From Papilionanthe hookeriana x Papilionanthe teres (Eukaryota > Streptophyta > Magnoliopsida > Asparagales > Orchidaceae), in NCBI GenBank assembly GCA_022702705.1, contig CM040434.1:60691022-60755021 (forward strand): a stretch of 64,000 nt of DNA, given 5' to 3'. Position 1 is the stretch's first letter; each line of letters starts with the position of its first letter. Positions 11,331 through 22,410 of this stretch are shown here, piece by piece. The position numbers were made by a program, and so were the translations under genes. The notes below the pieces were generated by a model. It did not search any database, was not told the DNA's origin, and saw only the letters and a list, made by a program, of their open reading frames with translations.

Positions 11331-11798
11331 TGATAAAATTAATCAAATAATTAATTCCAAAATTATTTTGATTAATTTATCATCTAATAATATAATTTCC
11401 AACATTTTATTAATTAAAACTGGAATTAAAATTATAAAGCCATAAAATAAAATTTGGACACATGACATCACCCATGACACAATAAATGATTTTCAAAATT
11501 CCAAACCCCTTTATGACATCATGAGTGACCTAATATGGGTTAGACACAACCCATATGACCCATTACAAATAAAATTAACTCATGCCACATCATATTAACC
11601 ATGGTTAAACCTCATCATGGTGAAAAAAATGAAATGGCATTCTCCCCCCATTTTAAAGCATGACTCAGCCTCCACCTTAAGGTGAGGTGGATGACCATCC
11701 TAATGGCTTATCACACACCTCCTAGGCCACCTAATAGGAAAATAATAAGGCTTAACCCCATCCCATATCATGGTTAAGTGCAATCATAACTTGGCTAT
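11331..11798 (+). other. U3 of the family E solo LTR, distal to the array
   Basis: Non-coding sequence rich in ATTAATTT and CATGACATCA phrases (11330-11560), then a more GC-balanced stretch with CACCTTAAGGTG (a perfect 12-bp palindrome at about 11672). It ends at the target site gctat of element A. The LTR continues at 24047. Confidence 0.6.
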
Positions 11799-13412
11799 TG
11801 TTGCGACTTTTTAAATTTGCCAAAATTTATGAACTCAGATTTATATATGAATTGAATTAGTTTTCTATTAAGTCACACAATTAAACGCAAGTATAAGTAT
11901 CGCTCAAGTAATATAGGGCTCTAGTGGAGTCCTACATATTGATCCCACAATGAGGCAATTAATTTTATGGCGTAGCACAGAAATCACTTCTCGCACAGCA
12001 CAATTGCAAGTAATTTCAATTTTTAAAATAGAGACAAACATCTGTAGTAACTACTTCTACTAAAGTATGTTATAACCTTTTAGCAAGTGAAAATAACACA
12101 AGACTAAAGTTAAAAGAAAGTTCAGTTGAAAGAAAGAATCTTCATCCTCTCCACTTATAATATGATTATTTTTGTGACATAGATTAGTGATGGAAATGTA
12201 TTGTGCCAAATAGGAGCATTCCTATTATTTACCCTTTTACAAGCACATAAAGAACATTGGCTAATACTATGTTTAGTCCCCAAATCTATGGTTAGGCAGG
12301 GAGGATACTGGCGCTCACTCCAGAGCTCCCACTTCCCTTCCCCTGAAGGCTAAATCTCGCTTTGGTTTTCAAACCCTAGGACTAAATTGAGGATTTCAGT
12401 TTGTCGCTCTGAAATCTCCAATTCTACTCCCATCAAAGTATATTTTCTTATTTACTTGCACTCAACCCCCATGAACTACGTCACTCATTCATGGACATTG
12501 AATGTGACCTTCACTTTTGTTGTGGAACTCATAATCCTTCCGGAACATATGTTTCCCAATAAGTTTTAATAATTTAATTGGCCAGATCAAAAAGTAAATA
12601 AATTTTGAAGTGAAAAAGTCATCACAAATTCTCCATAATAAATCGGCACATCATTTCCATATCACAACATACACACATCACATGAATAGGAGGAAGACAA
12701 AGAAATCTACTCAAGACTTGTGAGAAAAAGATGATGAAACATGGATTTTATATATAAAAGCAACGTCATACAAATAGAATAAAGAAAAGACAACTTATCT
12801 TAAACTCTTCCCAAAGTGAATCTCAATGAATTCCTTTGACTCCTCTTCTTTCTTCACAACAACACACAAATCTCTCTTTAGATAAGTGAGGAAGAAGAAA
12901 TCTCTCACTTTCTCTCTTCTCCTACACTCCTTTGAAGAGAACATACAAACCCTAGAATTAATAAACAAAATGGAAAGACACTCACTCTTCACTCTCTCTA
13001 CACTCTAAACACTCTCTCACTCACTAAATTTGGCTCCAAAGTAGTTTAAATCCAGCCATAACTGATTTTCTAAGAGTTTCTTCAAGCAACCCTCCAAAAT
13101 TTGACCAAATACATTGAATCTAGTTTGAAATCGGGATAGGGCGTGGTCCGTCGCAGGATAAAGCGCCGTCTGGTGCTATTTTCCGCCTTTTGAGTCCAAC
13201 TCTCTGTAAATTAGCATTCAATGCTAGTTTAATAAAATGCACTTTTGCCCCATTTTGCTCCAAATTTGCTCCCTTTTGCATCCTTTTGCTCCAAAGGCCT
13301 AAAATCGTTTTACCTGCATGAAATCATGAAAGTCAACTTTCTTTAAATTTCAATATCATCAGAAATACATATGAAATGGACCGTAAAAAGATATCAAATT
13401 TTTAGTGGATCA
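11799..13412 (-). mobile_element. 3' LTR of element A
   Basis: 1614 bp. In element sense it starts TGATCCACTAAAAATTTG (right edge, 13412) and ends GTCGCAACA (left edge, 11799). A TATA-like TTTATATATAAA lies at about 12747-12758. It is directly preceded in element sense by the PPT AAGTTTGGGGGATCTGG. The frames open at 12387-12569 (+) and 12795-12992 (-) lack an ATG at their start. Confidence 0.9.
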
Positions 13413-13437
13413 AGATCCAGATCCCCCAAACTTAACT
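13413..13437 (-). promoter_or_regulatory. Polypurine tract of element A
   Basis: In element sense it reads AGTTAAGTTTGGGGGATCTG and continues GATCT immediately before the LTR start TGATCC. This is the expected plus-strand priming site for reverse transcription. Confidence 0.75.
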
Positions 13438-14734
13438 ATTACTTGTCCTCAAGTAATTTTAGTTAATACATAAAATAATGATTCATTGCAACGAACTTTC
13501 TTTCTAGAATACCATAATTTTGACCTAGATAAGTACAATAGTAAAATTTTCAGAATGATCTTTGAATAATTCTAGTAAATTCTGTAGGTGTAAGACTATC
13601 TAGTAATCAAGTATAAGAGTTCTAACGTTATATTCATTTCAAAAATGACTGTAGATTGTCCTATAAAGGCACTTAAAAGAATTACATGAAAAAAAGTTTA
13701 TGAGAGCACTATTAGTATAGATGTTAATCAATACATATAAGTTCAGGAAAGTAATTAAGTTCTTCCCTTTAGGTAGGTCCAAGTGAAGTCAATTTTTTAT
13801 TAGGCATCTCCTCAAGCTTCTCCTCACTTTTCTTTCTCTTTTTTTCTTCTTTTCTTCTTTCTTTCTTTTCTTTTCTTTTCTTTTGCTTTTTACTTTTTTT
13901 TTTCAAGTGAGGATTACTGTATCTGGATAGCCTTTAATTATTTTGTACTTCACCCTTCTCACCCTAAATTTGAAACTTACCAATATCCTTTACCGTATAG
14001 GCATTTCTTTAGCTTATTATTAATTCATCATAGATTCTCAATCCTTTCCTTTCATATAAAGTTTTAGGATTCTTAATACTCCAAACATACAGTTTTGCTT
14101 ACTTTGAATAGTTAACTATAGTCCCATTCACTTATACCAAATATCTTAGCCTACAAAATTATTTTTTATTATCAAATAATTTCAATCAATTTCACAAAAT
14201 ACTTAAATAAAATCAAAATACAGCAATCTAAAATTGAGTTCTATCAGAGGAAATCATGTTAATAATTTTGAAAATACTTTTAAATGAGAATAATTAATAG
14301 TTAATTCTCCCCCCCCCCCAAACTTAAATTTTTGAATATCAATACAATTAACATAGGAAGAAAGAAAAGATATAAATATATATATCTCATACCTTAATAT
14401 GTTGGGCTTTTCATACCTTTGAGTTTAGGCAGGTTTTCCTTCGTAACTTAGAATAGTATGCCTGAAATAATTAAGAGCATTTTTATACACAAATATGGGT
14501 TAGAAATTTGCAAGGGAAGAGGTTTAAAACATAAAACATAAACTATGCACACAACATTAACATTCAACTGTTCCTATCACAGATTAAATTAACAAACTAA
14601 ACACATGCAAATTCTACTATCACATCACATACATCACAATTCAACATAAAGTCTACTACAAACATCACCAAATACAAATTACATCACAGATACCAATCAG
14701 AGAGAGAGTCTGAGGTACATTACAACTACATGAA
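13438..14734 (-). other. 3' untranslated region of element A
   Basis: There are no ORFs. It contains a purine tract in element sense (13822-13912, seen as CTTTTCTTTT runs on the plus strand) and a second PPT-like AAGTTTGGGGGGGGGG (14307-14327). It is homologous to the 3' regions of B and F in order and motif content. Confidence 0.7.
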
Positions 14735-15832
14735 CTACCAATCATCATCTACAAGAACTCCACCATCATCAGGTTCTTCAGGCTGGTACGGAGTATACTC
14801 AGGGTAAGTAGGAAATACAGCACTAGTGTCTCCCCTAAAAAATGTCATCTATTTATCATGATAAGCTATCTCATATTCTTGCCACCACACTTAATAATCA
14901 TCATTTATCTTATTCCATGTTTCTAGCCCTTCTACTATGGTGTTCAACCTTTCTAACTGATCCATAACATCATGCAGAGTAGGTTCCCTAGATGTAGATG
15001 GTCTCTCATGGCTAGAAAAAGGTTCATCAGCTTTCTTACTCCATTTCCATCCTACATGGGCTTCCTAAGTTTTCAAATTTAGTTTACTAATTGGCTTCAG
15101 GGGATGGACTACCTCATCACTATCTTCAGTTGCTACACCTGACTAAATACACAAGACATGAATCAGGCTGGGGTGTCCTATTCCACCTGTAGTATCTTCT
15201 TTTGTGCTTGTCAAAATACTCTTATGATTAATAGCCTAAAAATTAATATTCTTCATGTTCAAAATACAGTAATTCAGACCAGCTATATCTAAGTAACCTC
15301 GCTGTGATGGCTGGTATGCAAAAAATTGCAGAAAAGAAATAGTGTCAGGCTTTCGATATAACATTTAAAGTACAAAGGGGGAAATAAACTTTTTGTTTCT
15401 ATTTAATCTTTCATTCCCTTTTCCGTCAGTCAAAAAGTTTATAATTGTTTCCAATGCTTCATTAGTAACAGGAAAATTTTCTTATTCACATAAAAAGGGT
15501 TATCTCAACTAATAAAATGCATTGATGCGGGCGAGGGTAAACTCAACCATTTGTCCTCTAACCAGGATATGTCAGCTCTCAAAGTAATACAAATTTACAT
15601 AAAACTTTGTCACAATCCCCAGCATCGCTTCAGCAGTGAAATAACAAAAAATTTTCCATTGACGATTCACAATCAGTTCTTCAATCATACCTCCAGAATT
15701 TTCAAAGGCTTTTTCTTGAATACACTACTTATTGCTAAGAAATGTGCTAAAGCGGGAATAAGCCTTGAAATTCATAAATTTATTCTCATCGTAATCAAAT
15801 TTTATCTTCCCCTTAGCCATTCTTGGAGCCAT
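14735..15832 (-). pseudogene. Second env-position ORF of element A ('putative plant transposon protein' family), broken
   Basis: In element sense it opens with ATG (15830-15832) and MAPRMAKGKIKFDYDENKF. It continues through GIVTKFYVNLYYFES, HILVRGQMVEFT, GHPSLIH and HDVMDQLERLNTIVEGLE, ending DDDW. The REFYAN...VRG...F sequence and a later 'I...ILTS...GGIGHPSLIH' segment are typical of the conserved ORF found downstream of integrase in Athila-like plant elements; its biochemical role is unknown. Several stops and frameshifts interrupt it. Element C has the same ORF (47585 on). The plus-strand 110-codon frame at 15551-15883 is its antisense shadow. Confidence 0.65.
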
Positions 15833-16675
15833 TTATCTAAAAATATCAAATTTATCCAAATCAATCTCAAAATTGTAATGTAATGGATTCCAAGGTAAAT
15901 TTAAATAGATAAGAACTCAAATACCATGAAAAATCTCCAAATTTTTCTCTAAAATCTCAAAATTCAAATCTTCCTATTATAGGAGATTTTTATAGTCAAA
16001 ATCAAAAAAATTTAGGTTAAAGTGTAGCTCTTATCAAGAGAAGATGAAATCTGAACTTTTCCAACCACGAAATCGCTTCAAATCTAAATGCTAGTGAGCC
16101 ATAGGTGCAAAAATCAGCCTTGACAGGAGGTTGAAGACGATGGTTTGGGCAAAAAAGGCGGATCCCAAGGTTAAATCTTGAAAATCTGGAGTTTAGGACC
16201 TTTTCTGGTCTAGCGCTGGTGACGGCACCGTTCGGCACTATTTTTTAATCTTATGGCCAAACTCTCTGTCTTTTGGCATGGTCCGGCGCTGGTGACGGCG
16301 CCGTTCGGCACCAATTCAAAAATTTGGCTTCCGACTTTCTTTTCTAATTTTGATCATTTCAAGCCTGCTCCGACGTCTAATTAGTCCAATTCAGCATTGA
16401 ATAACATTCTAAAGCCATGGAAAATGATATTTCTAAACTCAAACAACACAAAACATCACTTTCATATATAAAATCTAAATTACAAACACATACAAATAGC
16501 ACTAAACACTACACATCGTCAAGCCATAAAATTCTAAAATTCAGTGTCGCTCACAACCACAACACAATAACACTGAAAACTAAACAAGAAAGCATGTCCA
16601 AATATAACATCCAAGAAAAGTAAAGAAAATCAATCAGTTCAAATACACAAACCAAGAAATACAATAATCAAGTCT
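15833..16675 (-). other. Spacer between the two env-position ORFs of element A, with GC-rich cassettes
   Basis: Non-coding in element sense. It carries two copies of the GC-rich cassette (16205-16240 and 16280-16312, the latter containing GGCGCTGGTGACGGCGCC). An antisense frame with ATG at 16417-16623 is also open in element C, but I reject it as a gene. Confidence 0.6.
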
Positions 16676-17835
16676 TCATGCTTCCTCAGAACTATCATCA
16701 ACTCTTAATTCTCCAATTGATTGATCGTGAACGAATAGATTATAGAATGGATGAAACAGGAATTCTTCAGTAGAATCCTCCTCATTCCAACCTTTCTTTT
16801 TCATCAACCGTGTCAAACTTCCGTCGAGATACCCAGAATGATCAAAGTTCTCCTTCATTCTCCAATCCAGATGATCAAAGAAGTCAGATTGTTGATTGGA
16901 TTCATCAGGTGTTAAACTTCCTTCTCCAATTTCTTAATTTTCTTCAAGATGATCTGTGAACTTTCAGGAAAGTAAGGAGGGATAGGTGTCGACCTCTGAG
17001 ATGGTTGATTATCAATGACGCTCATGTCATTCATATCACCAACTGCCTGGTTACTATGTTCATCTCCTAGGTCTATAGGCTTCTAAGGTAGAAGTACTCT
17101 TTCCCAATTCTCATATGGAACTTGTGATTGACTGTGGAGGAGAAATATGGTTGAAGGATTTCTAAGCCCATACTTTGATCCATGAATTATCAATCCCAAA
17201 ACAGACTTAACGATTATTGAACCAACATCAATAGTCATCGCCATTTGAATACAATAGTTCAAGATAGCACACTTCTTAGTTACTTTACTAATTTTCATAG
17301 TTGGGAGAAATTTTGCACATATGAAATAGTGTAAGTGCTTCGACGTAGGATTTAAAAATGTGGTCAAAAAACTTACATACCTATTATCTCTTATCTCCCA
17401 ATCACCACTTTCATCCGTCAGATATCTGTATATATCATTCATGTTGTCCTTCATTGGGGCAAAGTTTGAATAGTGGCAGATTGGCACATTCTTAATCATG
17501 TATAAATCATTAATCTTTGTAGGAGTAAATGTGATAAACCTACCTCGCACATAAACTGATCCTTAGTTGATTCCATGAAGATTTGCATAGAAGTCCATCA
17601 CAACCGGGACAACTACGGCTGTAGTAGTATAACATAGCACTGCCCAACGTCTCTGAATAATGATTTCATCAATTCTAGTAGTAGGAGAATTTGTACCTCG
17701 ATTCACAAAACCTCGCTCTTTAAAAAACCTCACCTTTGAGATATTTTTGTTGAATAGACGTTGCGCTTCAAAACTGATGAACTTTCTACGGTTGAAAACT
17801 TAAAATCTTAAAGTTTTTATCGATTCTGAATCCAT
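16676..17835 (-). pseudogene. First env-position ORF of element A ('putative plant transposon protein' family), broken
   Basis: The ATG at 17833-17835 begins MDSESIKTL. Domain landmarks in order are FNRRKFISFEAQRLF, a hydrophobic WAVLCYTTTAVVVPVV, DFYANLHG, VRGRFITFTPTKINDLY, HYFICAKFLPTMKISK, AILNYCIQMAMTIDVGSIIV and YENWERVLLP, then an acidic tail ending SSEEA. The long intact part (17083-17550) covers the family core. It lies after integrase, where Athila elements carry their so-called env-like gene, but I see no cleavable signal peptide or fusion peptide. The stops and indels lie near 17565-17570, 17796-17800 and 16860-17080. Confidence 0.7.
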
Positions 17836-18214
17836 TTGGACAAGATTTGGGATCTAGGGGCTGTTTTTGTTCCTCTGGTAGTTCCAGCTTCTAGGGGCTT
17901 TTTTTGGGAGTTCAAGTGGAAGAATTGCCGCCTAAAACAACCAAAACTCCAATTTAAAGATGAGAAACTGTTTTCTTAACAGTGGAGCGATCCGGTGCTG
18001 ATAACAGTGTCGTTCAGCGCTAGTTCAAATTTTTCCAGACTTTGTTTTGTTTAAATTCTGTCCAAACTTCAATTTAATTCATTTCTTTAATGTTGTTAAT
18101 TATATTTAAGGAAAGGTAGGACTTAATTAAGTTACAAACAAACACAAAAAACACATCAAACAAAGTAAACACTCAATAAATGTGGGTTGCCTCCCACAAA
18201 ACGCTTAGCTTAAC
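17836..18214 (-). other. Integrase-to-ORF spacer of element A
   Basis: Contains the junction phrase that in Athila-like elements follows integrase (element sense: GTTGGGTGxxAAGC-type; on the plus strand TGGGTTGCCTCCCACAAAAC at about 18183, then AACGTTGTTAGCCTGAC). It also holds one GC-rich cassette (17982-18023), about 150 bp upstream of the ORF start. Confidence 0.6.
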
Positions 18215-19293
18215 GTTGTTAGCCTGACATAACTTCAAGTTATTCAGGTTGATCCAACATTAAAACCTCTTTAAAATTAGGTCTATTGCCTTCAAAATAT
18301 AGTTTTAATCTCTGTTCATTAAATTTGAATATTCTTCTAGATTTAGGTTCTTCGATATCAAAGCTCTAAATTGATAGATTTTTACGACAATGAATGATAC
18401 TGTCCATCTAGATTTCAGTTTTCCAGGAAATAATTTCAATCATGTATTGTATAATAAAACTTTTTGTCCTGGTTCAAATTTCTTTTTAACAATCTTCTGA
18501 ACATGTCATATTTTTCTTCTCTCCTTGTATATTGTATCATTATCATATGATTCATTTTTTATTTCATCCAATTCATTCAATTGCAACAGACTTTTCTCAC
18601 TAGCATCTTTCAAATTAAAGTTCAATTTCTTTATCGCACAATATGCTTTATATTTTAATTTAACTGGTAAGTTACTAGTCTTTCCAAAGATTAATCTATA
18701 AGGGGACATTCCTAAAGGAGTTTTATAAGCAGTTCTGCATGCCCATAAAGCAGTGTCTAATCTAGCAGACTAATCTAATTTTTTATGATTAATGACTTTC
18801 CCAAAATTCATTTAATTTCACGATTAGATACCTTTGCTATGCCATTAGTTTGGGGATGATAAGTTGTAGAAATTCTATGCATAATATTATATTTTTCTAT
18901 TAATCTCTGAATCAGATTATTCTTAAAATGGGATCCTCCATCAGTGATGATTACTCTAGGCATTTCATATCTTGTGAAAATATTTTTCATTAAAAACCTC
19001 GAAACACTTCTAGCATCACACCTAGGTAAAGATATTCCCTCAATCCATTTTGATACATAATCAATAGCAATCATTATATATATATTTCCAAATGAAGGTA
19101 TAAATGGTCCCATAAAATCTAATCCTCAAGCTAAAGAAATTTCATCTTCCAAAGTAAAATTAAAAGACATTTAATTTCTTCTAGATATATTGCCTATTCT
19201 CTGACATCGATCACAAGTTTTGATATATCTATAAACATCTTTAAAAATAGTAGGCCAATAAAATCCAGTTTGTAAAATCTTGTGTGTTGTTCT
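18215..19293 (-). pseudogene. Integrase of element A, N-terminally deleted
   Basis: Present are the end of the zinc-binding region (KILQTGFYWP... with a CDRCQR-like remnant), the catalytic core with LDFMGPFIPSFGNIYIMIAIDYVSKW, and ITDGGSHF with the second acidic residue intact (18940-18942). The third catalytic residue is changed: NGIAKVSNREIK has K (18833-18835) where the family has E. A MSPYRLIFGK/LPVKLKY segment follows, then a decayed C-terminal tail. The region joins directly to the RT thumb through a deletion near 19294, so RNase H and the integrase N-terminus are gone. Stops are present before LDFMG and in the tail. Confidence 0.8.
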
Positions 19294-20213
19294 ATAGATC
19301 GAAAACTTTTAAGCATTCTTCATTAAAATCAAACTTCCTATCTTTTTCCAAAAGTTGGCATAGAGGTTTAGTGATTTTTGAAAAGTCTTTAATATATCGC
19401 CTGTAGAATCCTACTTTTCCCAAAAAGCTTCTTGCACCTCTCACAGTTGTTGGAGGTGGTAATTTTTCTATAATTTGAATTTTTGTAGAATCTTTCCATG
19501 TTATATTCAGATATTTTATGCCCAAGCACAATTCCTCCTGCAACCATAAATTGACATTTTTCCCAGTTTAGGACAAAATTTGTTCTTTTGCATACCTCTA
19601 AAACTTTTTCTAAGTTGCATAAGCATGCATCAAATGAATCTCCAAATACTGAGAAATCATCCATAAACACTTCTATTCCATCATCTATTAGTTTGCTAAA
19701 TATGGACATCATACATCTTTGAAATGTTGTTGGCGCATTACATAATCCAAAGGGCATTCTTCTAAAAGCAAAAGTTCTATAAGGGCTAGTAAATGTAGTC
19801 TTCTCTTGAATCTCAAGAGCAATAGGTACTTGGTGATAACCAGTATATCCATCCAAAAAGCAACAGTACTTATGTCCAACAAGTCTGTCTAGCATTTGGT
19901 CTAAAAAAGGTAAAGGAAAGTGATCTTTTCTGGTGGCGGCGTTTATTTTTCTATAATCAATACATATTCGCCAACCAATAACTTGTCTTGTTGGTATAAT
20001 TTCATTACATTCATTTACATTGACAATCACTCCTTCTTTCTTAGGAACACAATGAATTGGGCTTACCCAAACACTATTAGAAATAGGATATATAATTCCA
20101 GGATCTAACCATTTTAAAATCTCTTTTTTAACAACATCTTTCATTATTAGGCTTAATCTCCATTGTTGATCAATTCTAGGTTTATGTTGTTCTATCAACA
20201 AAATTTTGTGCAT
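19294..20213 (-). pseudogene. Reverse transcriptase of element A (Athila type)
   Basis: An open frame of 274 codons carries the RT landmarks in order: WVSPIHCVPKKEG, WRICIDYRKINAATRKDHFP, LPFLDQMLDRLVGHKY, FLDGYTGYHQVPIA, RMPFGLCNAPTTFQRCM, VFMDDFSVFGDSFDACL (catalytic MDD at about 19657-19668) and NWEKCQFMVAGGIVLGHKIS. A frameshift near 19520 moves the thumb (IQIIEKLPPP, FLGKVGFYRRYIKDFSKI) into the next frame. The catalytic aspartates are intact. The FMDD box with the DACLCNLEKVLEVCKRTN spacing places it in the Athila lineage. Confidence 0.9.
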
Positions 20214-20614
20214 ACAGATCGATGGACTGTTTCCTTTAGTATCAGCTATGGACCAACCATAAGTATTTTTGTATCTTTTTAAGGTGTCTAATAATTTTGT
20301 TCTTGATATTCATTTAAATCCGAAGAAACAATGACTGGTAAGGTAGATGATTCTCCTAAAAACATACACTTCAAATGATTAGGGAGAATTTTTAACTTAA
20401 GTTCAGCGGGTTTAATTATAGATGGAATTAAACTTTTATCTCCATTTTCCATAGTATCCAATCTTTCAAATCTTTTCTGAACAAATTTTAACTTTTCATT
20501 CTTCATATTATCCAAATCATCATCACTTTCAATTTCATTTTCATTCTCACATTCCAAATTTTCTTCAAATACTTCTTTAAAATGATCTTCTCTCAAATAA
20601 TCACAATTTTCCAT
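20214..20614 (-). pseudogene. Protease-RT linker of element A
   Basis: An acidic linker (ENLECENENEIESDDDLDNMKNEK) is followed by LIPSIIKPAELKLKILPNHLKCMFLGESSTLPVIVSSDLNEYQE, the conserved Athila segment before RT. C and B carry the same segment; in B it is the last part shared before pol is lost. Confidence 0.7.
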
Positions 20615-21231
20615 TCAATAGCACTCATCATCTTTTTCAGTTGAAGGGTACTTCATAGATTTCAATATATTGAAAATTACCTCCTGATCATTAACTCTCA
20701 TACTTAATTCTCCTTTTTCAACTTCGATCATAGCTCTCCCAGTAGCAAGGAATGGTCTTCCCAAAATAATTGGAATTTCTTTATCTTCCTCCATATCTAA
20801 TATAATAAAGTCCACATGAAAGATAAATTTATCCTCCTCTACTAATACATTTTTCACAACTCCTTTAGGATAAGTGATAAAAGGATCAACCAATTGAAGA
20901 GTCACAGATGTAGGTGAAATTTATCATATTTCCAATCATTTGAAATTTGATAAAAGCATAAGATTAAAACTAGCTCCAAGATCACATAAAGCTCTTCTGA
21001 CAAATTTCTCACCTATAGCACACAGGATAGTGAAACTATCTGGGTCTTTAAGTATTTCAGGAAGCTTCTTCTGAATAATTGCACTACACTCACCGCTAAG
21101 TGCAACAGTCTCATGGTCTTTGAATTTTTTTTCTTTTTAAGAATATCCTTCATAAACTTTGAATAATCAGGCATCTGCTCTAATGCTTCAATAAAGGCAA
21201 TATTAATTGTTAATTTCTTAAGAATTTCCAA
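20615..21231 (-). pseudogene. Aspartic protease of element A
   Basis: The active-site sequence ALCDLGASFNLM is legible near 20965 in element sense, with the catalytic Asp kept. Downstream are SVTLQLVDPFITYPKGVVKNVLVEEDKFIFHVDFIILDMEEDKEIPIILGRPFLATGRAMIEVEKGEL, typical of retropepsins in this lineage. A frameshift separates an upstream piece (21013-21231) from the downstream piece (20615-20905). Confidence 0.75.
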
Positions 21232-22410
21232 AACTTTTCAAATCTCTTATCCTTGTTCCATTTCTTTAGTCTTTGAGGAGAAGGAGGATGTGGTTTTTCA
21301 ACAGTTATCTTCATTGGTTCAAGTGAATATTCGTCTAGATATATGCTATTAGAACCTTTCTCAATGTTCACTTCCTCACTTTCAACTTTGACTTCTTTTT
21401 GAACTCTTGTTTCCAATTCGTTTCTACTCCTTAATTGAATAGCCTTAGTTTGCTCCTTGTTTTATCTTTTGGGTTGATCTCAACATTGCTAGGAACATTT
21501 CTAGAAGGTCTATTATTAAGCGCAGTAAAGATATGTCCCAATTGATTCTCAATGTTCTTGATTGCAACGTTTTGAGCTTGAATTTGATTACCCTTATTCA
21601 GAATCAATTCTTCAGTAGACAACTTTTTTCCTTAAATTGGTGGTTATTATTAAAACCAGGAGGATAAGAAGGTCTATAATTGGTATTCCTTATTCGGATT
21701 TCCAACTGGATTCATAGATTTGTTTCCCCATTGCGGGTTAAAAACAGCATTGGTATCCTATTAAAGATTGGGTGATTCCTCTAACTAGGGTTAAAATAAT
21801 TCAAATAAGGATTGTTGACTTTGTTATTTATGTCATTCAAGGTTTCATAAGGCATTTGAGAGTCTATCATCTATCCTGATAAATTTTCCTCTAACACTGG
21901 GGGTGTTAGAGAAAAATGCATTCCATATTGATCAATTTTCTTAAGAAGTGTAGCAATTTGAGAGACTATCATAGTTATTGCATCAGAATCATGAATACTA
22001 GATACTCTCTTAGGATTTATCTGCTCAGAGGGCCATTGAAAATTATTAGTAGCCATCTCTTCAATTTACGAAGATGCTTCATTAAAAGGTTTAAAAATTA
22101 TTGCTCCACCAGCAGTAGCATCGATAATCGATCTCAAAGATCCCACTAATCCATTATAAAAGGTTTGAATTATTAACCAGTCTGGTAAAGCATGATGTGG
22201 ACACTTCTCAGAAGATCTTTGAATCTTTTCCAAGCTTCATATATGGATTCTCTATCAAACTGACTAAAAGATGTGATATCATTCCTTAGCTTAGCAGTTT
22301 TTGAAGGAGGGAAATATTTTTACAGAAAATTTTGTGAAAGCTCTCCCCAAGTTCTGATAGATCTAGCTGCTAAAGAATTTAACCACGCCTTAACCTTATC
22401 CCTTAATGAA
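21232..22410 (-). pseudogene. Gag of element A, N-terminally deleted
   Basis: Starting at the deletion junction, the preserved landmarks are RDKVKAWLNSLAARSI-like sequence, YEAWKRFK, FYNGLVGSLRSIID, NNFQWPSEQINPKR, and the coiled-coil-like linker IQAQNVAIKNIENQLGHIF. These correspond to the Athila gag (retrotrans_gag family). Frameshifts and stops split it into pieces (21871-22056, 21431-21622, 21210-21416). Confidence 0.7.

Noticed and set aside
12387..12569. 60-codon frame antisense to the same LTRs (12387-12569, 22998-23192, 38648-38830)
   Set aside because: It starts with TTG, has no recognisable domain, and is a shadow of LTR sequence.
15551..15883. 110-codon plus-strand ORF
   Set aside because: It lies opposite the broken env-position ORF2 of element A, and the sense frame has recognisable family landmarks.
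16417..16623. Antisense ORF with ATG, open in both A (16417-16623) and C (46785-47030)
   Set aside because: The copies differ at about 13 nucleotides in the shared part, and nearly all of these change the amino acid, so there is no sign of purifying selection. The composition is plain AT-rich spacer.
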